Shown here in pieces: positions 57,001 to 64,000 of a stretch of 64,000 nt of DNA; positions within the stretch are counted from its first letter, which is position 1, and the number at the start of each line of letters is the position of its first letter. The DNA is from Acanthaster planci (Eukaryota > Echinodermata > Asteroidea > Valvatida > Acanthasteridae): the NCBI RefSeq assembly GCF_001949145.1, contig NW_019091369.1, positions 3,825,758 to 3,889,757 on the forward strand, in the 5' to 3' direction. The position numbers and the translations under genes are program-made. The notes below the pieces were generated by a model that was given only the letters and a program-made list of their open reading frames with translations, did no database searches and was not told the origin of the DNA.

Positions 57001-59846
57001 ATATATCAGGTATATAGTAAAGTATAAAATGGGACATCAAATAGTGATTGAAACTGTGATGAAATATCACTAACATCAAGAAATTTGTCATCACATAGAT
57101 GGTTATTCATGAATAAATTTCTGAAAAAGTAGTGAACTGTTTGAAATTTGATAATACAATTATTGATAATGTAAAATTAATTTCAGTGATTCTGCTAAAC
57201 ATTACTCGTATAATGGACAGAACTCAAATGGTCAATCTGTGAAAATGTGTTAATGGATTCAACCAACTTACCTGATGAATTCAGTCGATGATGAAAACAT
57301 GACAATTAGAGCTAATGTAAGGACTGCACCTGTCCAGCCAGGTAGAAGCTGCAATGTTTTCTCAATCAGTGTAAGACCGAGGGGACTCTAGGGTTGGGGA
57401 ATAAGAATAAAAGAACGATTAGCCCTGATTGGCAGGAAAATGACTATGTTTGAAATATCCAAACTCAGTTGGAAGTTAATCTGCTTTCATGAGGACATGG
57501 GCATTTGTAAAAGTAAAACAGATGATACAATACAAGGCAAAAAGGATGAGTTTGTACCTTATCAATGACTTGAATAGGATTGAGACGATTTCCGGATTTT
57601 GTCACTTGTAAGCTTAAGAGAGAAGCCAATGGTCCACGAACCCCGGTGGATGAGTCGTACAAATGTTGCGCATTGAAACAATGACTAACAACGTGGATGA
57701 TAGTGAAGAAAACAATCAAATAGGCAACCACCTTGTGGAAGGTAATGTTCTTATCCAGCTGACGTCGTAGATTACGACGGTAGTACTAAAATCAAGAGAG
57801 AAACACAATTGATGAAATGGCAAAAAGAAAGGTTCAGCAGTCGGGTACAAGTGAAAATCATCGTATAATATTTTAGTGAATAACATATCTGAAATTTTCT
57901 TTCTAGATGGCAATTTTTTTTAATGGCTCAAGAAATATATATGTTTCAAATGTGTAAAAAATTGGCTGAAATAATGATTATTTGCTGAGGCAGATGATGC
58001 AGAAGAGTGCTTTGCTTTGACACAGCTGATGAAATTTCTCATCAAATGAGAATCTCGAAGGAACAAGATGAAGTTCTGCAAGACAGGAAGAGAGGATGAG
58101 TCAAGGAACAAAGCAGGACTCATGGCTAATTACTTTCTTCAATGTATCTTCCTTGGTCTAATTCTCTTTCAACGTCCTTCAAGTTCAACACGACGATGCA
58201 CAGAATAGGGAGATGTCTTACCTTATTTGCCTCACAAGAACCTCTGAGGAAGGAGATGATGTTGCGACAGACTGGGAGCAAAATCATCATACTGTTGAGA
58301 TTCAGACATGTAGCACTTGCCCTAGCGACAGGAAGGCTTGCCTAGAAACAGGTACATGTATAAAAGGGCATGTTTCATCTTAACTAGGGAAGCATTTTTG
58401 AATGTTTACATTTCTTTAATGTTTTTAACTACATTTATTTGTTTATTTTTTCAATGCTTTTAACCTTTTTGTTTTTATTTGACAAAATGACTGGATGAAA
58501 TTGGAGAAGCTGCCATTTTCAACAATGAGCCTTGATAAAAACTTTGAAAGCTTATTCATGCTGTCACTAATGTAAAATTTCACCACTGGAGACTTGCACT
58601 GCATACTTTTTAAAACCCATCATGTATTTCTGACTGGGTACTGTCAAATAATTTGAAAGACAAACTCACCCCCATGAGAATTCTGATGTAGAAATACTCA
58701 TCGGAATTAGTGTAGGTGAAATATGATGCTAACCAAGCAATGAGGTTGGCCAAAAACCATAAAAACTGCAAAAAAAGAAGCATCAATCACAGACAAGTAA
58801 TCACTGTGCAATGTACTTTATTCAAACTTTTATTGATCATAATGTTGAGAAAGCTTGCTTCAGCTACACAATCAATTGATCAAACTGCATTGTTTGTTGA
58901 TACTTGGAGAAATCTTAGGCTTTAATTTTCCCTTTTCAAAAAAATTCTTCCAAACCACGAGTTGAAAGAAAATATGATTTGCTGATGGTAAAAAGGTAGA
59001 CAGATCATGCCACATGATTAACGATAGTAGAAAGACCAACTGAGGCAGTGGCATAATGTAGGGGAAGGTATGTAAGGCATACCCCCCATACATAGGTTGC
59101 CCTGCAATGTACAGTCATTACCCCACTTCTAGAGGCTACCCACTACATGTAGTTCTAATATCTTTGTCTGTATGAGCCCCGAGCCGGACCAAGAGAGGGC
59201 GCAATTTTCCTAGCTATGGAGGCACCTTTGGTCGGAACTGCACTTTTCTGGTTCACGAATGACTACCAAATGCATGTTAAGGTCACATCACTACCAACAA
59301 AACAAATACACTCCCAACCAACCTGGCTGTGTTCAACAAATGAGGCCGTGCAGTCACCAGGTCTACAATTTCACCACCTATTGTCAAGTCTGATTGGTTT
59401 TCACAGTAAGTGGTGAAATAAGGGACCTGGCACTTCCCCCTGCTCAAAACTGTGACCTCCAGCCCCTCCATTTCTTATTATACCATTGGCGTTGCCAGGG
59501 AGCAGTGAGTCTGGCCAACTAATCCAGTTGCCCCTAAGCATGTGTATGGGGGCTCATCATCCACCACGCTGAACAAGGCAGATGACAAGCCCTATGATAA
59601 CGGGTAGGCCTACCCTCAGAACAAAAAGAACTACCCCCAGACGCATCCACCCCACTCCCACGCAGACGTTGGACCCCATAGTTCTGGGGTAGGGGTACTA
59701 GTACTAACGAGTTATAATTTTAATTATGTTGTTAATACCAATCGACTGTCAATGTCATGACTTTAAGTGAATCAAAAGGTGAATCCAAACTCTGAACTCA
59801 CCACCAACATCCACTTAACTCCTTCGTTTATGAGCCGATCACCCAT
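48098..59846 (-). CDS. CYBB: NOX2-like NADPH oxidase (gp91phox homologue)
   Basis: Membrane flavocytochrome that passes electrons from NADPH via FAD and two hemes to oxygen, making superoxide. Fourteen minus-strand exons: 59846-59802, 58765-58670, 58341-58222, 57785-57558, 57387-57272, 56560-56480, 56171-56051, 50885-50793, 50078-49944, 49795-49680, 49384-49265, 49126-48934, 48724-48600, 48224-48098; 1716 nt, 571 residues (human NOX2 has 570), all phases fitting. Visible parts are the start [12 protein letters not shown]; heme histidines in [20 protein letters not shown] and in [19 protein letters not shown]; the FAD motif [15 protein letters not shown]; the NADPH motif [21 protein letters not shown]; and the C-terminal FYNKENF. 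No EF hands precede it, so it is NOX1-4 type rather than NOX5 or DUOX, with length and C-terminus closest to NOX2. Activity would depend on p22phox and cytosolic partners. Intron 7 (5.2 kb) hosts a GPCR gene. Confidence 0.95.
48291..48396. repeat. 53-bp tandem duplication in the last NOX intron
   Basis: Two nearly identical copies of AGTGGACATGTCCCAGCA...CCTAAAAACTAT lie head to tail between NOX exons 13 and 14. Confidence 0.9.
49485..49612 (-). pseudogene. Partial duplicate of NOX exon 10
   Basis: This repeats 49632-49759, covering the 3' two-thirds of exon 10, its donor site and adjoining intron, with about ten changes. It encodes [20 protein letters not shown] in place of [20 protein letters not shown]. 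It lacks the exon's first ~36 bp ([12 protein letters not shown]). Its donor lies 146 bp beyond the real one, so using it would shift the frame. Treated as a non-functional tandem copy. Confidence 0.8.
52086..53036 (+). CDS. Intronless rhodopsin-family (class A) GPCR
   Basis: A single 316-residue exon encoding a seven-transmembrane receptor. Visible landmarks are an N-glycosylation site at Asn3, Gly-Asn37 in TM1, [10 protein letters not shown] with Asp65 in TM2, the Trp-Pro-Phe-Gly and Cys91 before TM3, ERY at 115-117, a long basic third loop ([15 protein letters not shown]), [13 protein letters not shown] in TM6, and [13 protein letters not shown] in TM7, followed by a short Cys-containing tail (LQCCKR). 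The usual NPxxY is NVFIY here, so the Pro is replaced by Val. The gene lies wholly within NOX intron 7 on the opposite strand, with a damaged paralogue 520 bp downstream. The intronless form suggests a retro-duplicated or locally expanded receptor family. The ligand cannot be inferred. Confidence 0.9.
   Translation: MSNSSIDPFPTSTISPFLIALRTCFITFLGLLIIAGNILSITVTHRVTNLAESTKVLMTSLAVYDLLIGITTLFSIISSAMDRWPFGELSCHMMSAIKSFVSIMSLQSMINLNIERYIAVVWPYKFPLWCTRRRVIILILGVSILSLIQTVLLTPLYGIKGTYISAAAVCFPSNNSEIINILTILSVSILPTISMIFIYYRLIKISRQHERRNNRNGPNEAADMQNNKALKTFFMVTLSFVCCYTPYLVARLVEYYSGKATSDLLSFLVISLYIVNSVFNVFIYCLFNQTYRRTAKKIITEKLQCCKRTAVGPVNT
53554..53945 (+). pseudogene. Truncated GPCR pseudogene, paralogue of the upstream receptor
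   Basis: It begins [10 protein letters not shown], aligned with [10 protein letters not shown] of the intact receptor. A frameshift before TM1 follows, then [30 protein letters not shown] and [14 protein letters not shown]. At the ERY position it reads His-Glu-stop-Tyr, then [11 protein letters not shown] and nothing more. TM4-TM7 are missing. Two disabling changes plus truncation make it a pseudogene. Confidence 0.9.
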
Positions 59847-60613
59847 GTTTCACACTTGATCATCGATCAAACCTCAACGGTAGAGCTGTACAAAACCATA
59901 GACGGTAGAGCAAGGACATTAAGGTATTAGGCCTAAGATGAGAGGTGTTCCACTATGCTGTGGCAATGGACTGTGTTAATGGTACTTGTATTGTAAAAAT
60001 CGAGTTCCACAAATGTCAAAGATTAAAGACCACACAAAAACATGCAAAAAAGTTCCAATTGATGACAACAATTCAAACGATCCTTCTCAAGTAAACATCA
60101 GAATTATATCAATTTACCGCCTGACCGGTTATTAACAAATCATCGTCCAGTACTTCACGTGTTATTCTTCCAAGCTGAACTTTCAATATTTTTATTCTGT
60201 TCAAGTAGGCCTAATCCATATCAGGTTCATCAGGAATAGGAAGTTGGTGTCGTGCTAGTGAGATTAGCGCCCCCTTTAGTTAAAGGTTGTCCTCCAGGTC
60301 TATGGTTCAGCAGAGGGCGCGCGTCAAGGGGACAGACTGGACCAGCGCTCGATGGGGGATTTGTGGACGATCGCCTCGTAATCATCCACTCCATGTCAGG
60401 TTATATTATATTATTAGATATTGATCACCACTCCTCCACTCGTTGGCTGTAATCTGTGGACTTGGGACACCCAGTAAAGAAAATACATCAAAGTCCAGAA
60501 ATCGGTGGCTTTTGAAACCGTGATTTATGCGTGAATCTGTCTACATGGTCTAGCGGCTTCAAATTATCCACTTTATAGGCCTAGGCCCTATCTGTTACAT
60601 GTAGTTGAAACTG
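59847..60613. promoter_or_regulatory. Bidirectional promoter region, NOX / MPC1
   Basis: 767 bp between divergent start codons; promoters and 5' leaders of both genes must lie here. It contains a GC-richer patch (60260-60360) with AGAGGGCGCGCGTC. No TATA box is convincing. Confidence 0.5.
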
Positions 60614-63326
60614 ATGAGCCGAGTGATGGCAGTTTGTGTGCGGTCAGCAGGCAATTTGTTCAGCAAGAGAACTGCAAATTTTCTGAGGACACAGGGTCAT
60701 GTCTGCCGAAGATATGCTGCATCGGACGGTAGCTCAGCGGCCAAGAAGCCAGTGGAGACGGAGTTGTCATGGGCACAGTATTTTTTCAGGTTAGCTCCCT
60801 GGATCATGCGAATATTGACTGCTAACTACACATGCAAGCAGCATACTTCTGCAACTACTACTTACTAGAATGCTGATTGCTGGTCAACTTGTACGCATGC
60901 CAACTCATACATCGACCAACTTGTACGCCAACCAACTCGTATGCCATGTAGTTGCATACTTTGTTGAGTTCAAACGTTCAGGAAAATATGTTCGGCTTTC
61001 TGCTCAGTGAGACACTGTAACTTTAGCGTAAGTCTTTTTATGCAAAAGATATTTGATGCGAGAGTTTCAGGTAGCTTTTCTTCCCAAGAGACCCGGACCG
61101 CTGAAAAGAAAAATGGAACTGGGATTTTGAAGAATGTTTTATGTACCTAGGCAGATCTTTTTCTGAAATAGAATTTAAGCTGCGGAGATTTTTGGTGTAC
61201 TTTTTCAGAAAATAGTGTCCTCTGTACCACATGGTTGAGGAACCCATCATGTCAAATACATTTCTGCTTTAAGAGATCACTACATATGTACATATTTGCA
61301 TCTCGTACACGTGATGTACGAGTTGGTGTACTGCTACTAGTTGGTCAGTGTATGACTTGACTTGCATACGAGTTTGTCCGTGAACGAGTTTGTTGGCGTA
61401 CGAGTTGACCAATCTGCCTACAAGTTGGTCGATGTACGAGTTGGTTGGTGTACGACCTGGTTGGTGTACGACCTGGTTGGTGTACGACCTGGCTTACATA
61501 CGACTTGGCTTGCATACAAGTTGGTCGACGTACGAGTTGACCAATCTGCGTACAAGTTGGTTGGTGTACGAGTTGGTTGGTGTACAAGTTGGTCAGTGTA
61601 CGACCTGGCTTACATACGACTTGGCTTACATACGAGTTGACCAATCTGCCTACAAGTTGGTCGGTGTACGAGTTGGTTGGTGTACGAGTTTGCACGCGTA
61701 TGAGTTGACCTGTTCCCATGTACGACAGCACGTATAGAGACCCATCGGGATAAACTCAGATTGGATGTTATCTGAAAGCAAGAGACCCTAACATGTCTTT
61801 GAAAGTCAAATGTAGCAGTGAATTAGAAAACATTTGGGCAAAAAATGTTCAGACCAGTCTCACAGGGCTTGTGCAGAGGGTGTCAAGTGGCATCCATATA
61901 TAGATTTCTTTCCCATATGTTGCACGTAATGTTGGTTGCCCATTTTTGTTATTCATTTTTTGCATTTTACCTAAAGCCTGTTCCCCATTTTGCCCCCAAA
62001 ATTGTGAAGTATTTTCACTGAGTGGGACATAGGACACTGAGCTTTCACATGACATAGGTTCCATTTTATTTTCCATCAGATTATTTAAGCAACTTTCCCA
62101 ATAACTGATGATCTACTTTTTGAAATATTAATCCCCCAAATTAAGGGCAGTGTACACATCAACACACCTGAATACACTCTGACCTAATATTTATCAAGAA
62201 GGACTTTTATCTTTTTCTGTCCTGCATGTATTTGACCTGCATTCGGTTCTTGCAAACTGCTAATTGTGTTATCTTTATCCAAGCCGTGACCTTGACCACT
62301 ACAGTGTTGTTTGAAGGTGATAGTACTTTACTGCTGTTAATTCTTTATCATGGTTTGATGTAACTACATGTAGATCAAGGAACTTATCTTGAAAGCTGAG
62401 GTGAACTTTAATAAGCTATTCATTGTAGAAACATATGTCATATCTTTTTTAGAGTTTGTTTTGATACCGAAGTATTGTGCACCTTTAAGTTTGTTGCATT
62501 ACTTGACAGATAATGACAATTACTTCAATTTTTCTGTTTCTTTCTGAAACCTGATGGTTCATCCTTGGAATGATACAACAGCACTGTAAGTACCCTTTAA
62601 GAATATTTTGCTTAAACCTTTAAACCACTGTAAAATCTTCACTTTTAATAGTTCTAAATTGAAGGTTATAATCTTTCACTACTTTACTGAAATAGTGAGA
62701 TTTCTTGATTCTCAGTTTAAAGAGCATTTTAAATTGCCCAAAACAAACTTTTTATCTTGTGTTACCTTTGTTTTTCCTAAGAAAAAAAATCAGTCTTCTA
62801 AATACAGGTAATATCACTCAGATTCAGTGATTATTTCAAAACAATTCCAATACTTGAATCCAACATTTCCAAGTACAGTTAACCGTTGACTCTAAATGAT
62901 CTGAAATTCTTTTCTTTTTTTCAGCATTTCTGGGGTCCAGGTAAGTTGTAAATTAATTAGTTTTAAGAGGGTTCTCATTTATTAAAACAAAGTTCTAGGC
63001 AGGGATAGAGTCATATTGTTCCACAGATGCTTGGAGTAATGTGCTTTTATTAGCACTGGTACTGAAAATTTTTAATATGCAATTGAAGATTTGCCAATTT
63101 GATAAAATTCAAAGGGCACTTTCTTCATCAAACTCTACCAAGAAATTGTCAAGTTTCAAGGATCTTTCAAATTTGTTGAAGTCACATATATCACCATGTG
63201 GCATCATGCTCAAGTGATCTTCTTCCCTTTGATTACATCGTTCAGTTGCTAACTGGGGAATCCCCCTCGCTGCACTGAGCGACATGAAGAAGGATCCAGA
63301 AATCATCAGTCCAAGAATGACAGCAG
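60614..63326 (+). CDS. MPC1: Mitochondrial pyruvate carrier 1, 5' part (with microexons)
   Basis: Inner mitochondrial membrane subunit that, with MPC2, imports pyruvate. Exons seen: 60614-60789, 62582-62585 (4 nt), 62925-62940 (16 nt) and 63246-63326; the rest is in the gap from 63578 or beyond the window. Joined, the core reads [19 protein letters not shown] and then [20 protein letters not shown], matching the MPC1 signature (human [20 protein letters not shown]). The first exon leaves AG; the 4-nt exon CACT completes Ser and adds Thr, after which CATTTCTGGGGTCCAG codes HFWGP. Skipping it breaks the frame. Both tiny exons have AG/GTAAGT borders. Ahead of the core is an unusually long N-terminus of about 50 residues, with Arg, Lys, Ser and Ala but few acidic residues in its first 37, resembling a cleavable mitochondrial presequence. 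The ATG at 60614 is the first in frame; one at 60626 is an alternative. Confidence 0.88.
60875..61717. mobile_element. Foldback element copy B in MPC1 intron 1
   Basis: About 843 bp, inverted relative to copy A. The left end reads GATTGCTGGTCAACTTGTAC, the right end GAGTTGACCTGTTCCC. The right arm is a long array (about 61310-61710) of ~16-bp GTACGAGTTGGTTGGT units with 20-bp variants. The left arm (60880-60955) is much shorter. The interior shares GATATTTGATGCGAGAGTTTC and AAAAATGGAACTGGGATTTTG-like blocks with copy A. No clear target duplication. Confidence 0.75.
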
Positions 63327-63577
63327 GTAGGTCACAAGAGGGCACTAATCTATAATCTCGATTGCGTTACTCAAAAAGGAAGTGGTTACATGTAGCTGGC
63401 TATTGTACATCCAAAAATAACAACTGTCAAATTGAATCACAAGAGGGCGCCAAACTGCACCTTACCCTTTCATGTCTTGGAGGCACTGTGTTCTTACAGG
63501 TTAATCTTTGCTTGGAAACCATATGTCTCAATACCAATTCCATTCAGAGCTAATATAGTTGTGTGCCTTTTAGTCCG
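63327..63577. other. MPC1 intron sequence before the gap
   Basis: No further MPC1 exon is recognised after the GTAGGT donor at 63327. The stretch has two ACAAGAGGGC motifs (near 63333 and 63440) of the kind often found at small repeat ends. Confidence 0.5.
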
Positions 63578-64000
63578 NNNNNNNNNNNNNNNNNNNNNNN
63601 NNNNNNNNNNNNNNNNNNNNNNNNNNNNNNNNNNNNNNNNNNNNNNNNNNNNNNNNNNNNNNNNNNNNNNNNNNNNNNNNNNNNNNNNNNNNNNNNNNNN
63701 NNNNNNNNNNNNNNNNNNNNNNNNNNNNNNNNNNNNNNNNNNNNNNNNNNNNNNNNNNNNNNNNNNNNNNNNNNNNNNNNNNNNNNNNNNNNNNNNNNNN
63801 NNNNNNNNNNNNNNNNNNNNNNNNNNNNNNNNNNNNNNNNNNNNNNNNNNNNNNNNNNNNNNNNNNNNNNNNNNNNNNNNNNNNNNNNNNNNNNNNNNNN
63901 NNNNNNNNNNNNNNNNNNNNNNNNNNNNNNNNNNNNNNNNNNNNNNNNNNNNNNNNNNNNNNNNNNNNNNNNNNNNNNNNNNNNNNNNNNNNNNNNNNNN
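63578..64000. other. Assembly gap (Ns) at the window end
   Basis: All N to the end of the window. The remaining MPC1 exons may be here or beyond. Confidence 1.

Noticed and set aside
57920-58090. Possible extra NOX exon (minus strand, [17 protein letters not shown] after a good TTGCAG acceptor)
   Set aside because: Exons 3 and 4 join perfectly without it (K then [13 protein letters not shown]), no phase-correct donor was found, and the resemblance to [10 protein letters not shown] is weak.
61310-61710. CRISPR-like array
   Set aside because: Units are contiguous 16/20-bp tandem repeats without unique spacers, and the genome is eukaryotic.
61345-61737. Repetitive protein frames in both directions over the foldback arm
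   Set aside because: Several frames are open because the repeat unit lacks stops; this is low-complexity translation of a minisatellite.

Overview
The window is animal nuclear DNA. Every confident gene is split by GT-AG introns with phases that join correctly. The DNA is AT-rich, full of TACATGTA-type words and short inverted-repeat elements, and has two runs of N (35276-36006 and 63578-64000). The gene content (alpha-tubulins, a shelterin TRF, CD164, CSTF2, a NOX2-type oxidase, MPC1) is metazoan. A marine invertebrate, perhaps an ambulacrarian deuterostome, seems likely, but that is inference and the species cannot be read from the sequence.

Layout: (1) 0.4-20 kb, four complete alpha-tubulin genes in tandem on the minus strand, plus a C-terminal relic of a fifth copy. 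Genes 1 and 4 start MREV and have an extra intron. Genes 2 and 3 start MREC, lack that intron, and share duplicated promoters and 3' flanks. Gene 4 has Thr instead of the acetylated Lys40. (2) 20.8-27.3 kb, a ten-exon telomeric repeat-binding factor (TRFH domain plus telobox Myb). (3) 32.2-39.6 kb, minus strand, a CD164/endolyn sialomucin, partly lost in the assembly gap. (4) 40.1-44.9 kb, plus strand, a complete ten-exon CSTF2 (CstF-64). (5) 48.1-59.8 kb, minus strand, a complete 14-exon NOX2-like NADPH oxidase (571 aa). Its intron 7 holds an intronless rhodopsin-family GPCR on the opposite strand and a truncated GPCR pseudogene. (6) From 60.6 kb, plus strand, the start of MPC1, whose reading frame needs a 4-nt microexon.

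From tubulin 4 onward the genes alternate strictly in direction, giving three head-to-head pairs with 535-803 bp between start codons: tubulin 4/TRF, CD164/CSTF2 and NOX/MPC1. The genes share no pathway; the neighbourhood is ordinary housekeeping DNA. The most unusual items are two copies of an ~850-bp foldback-type mobile element whose inverted ends are tandem 16-bp repeats, with an 8-bp target duplication at one copy; the MPC1 microexon; the Lys40-less alpha-tubulin; and a partial exon duplication in the oxidase gene. Exon joins below were worked out by hand from splice signals, reading phase and remembered family sequence. No alignment or database search was run.
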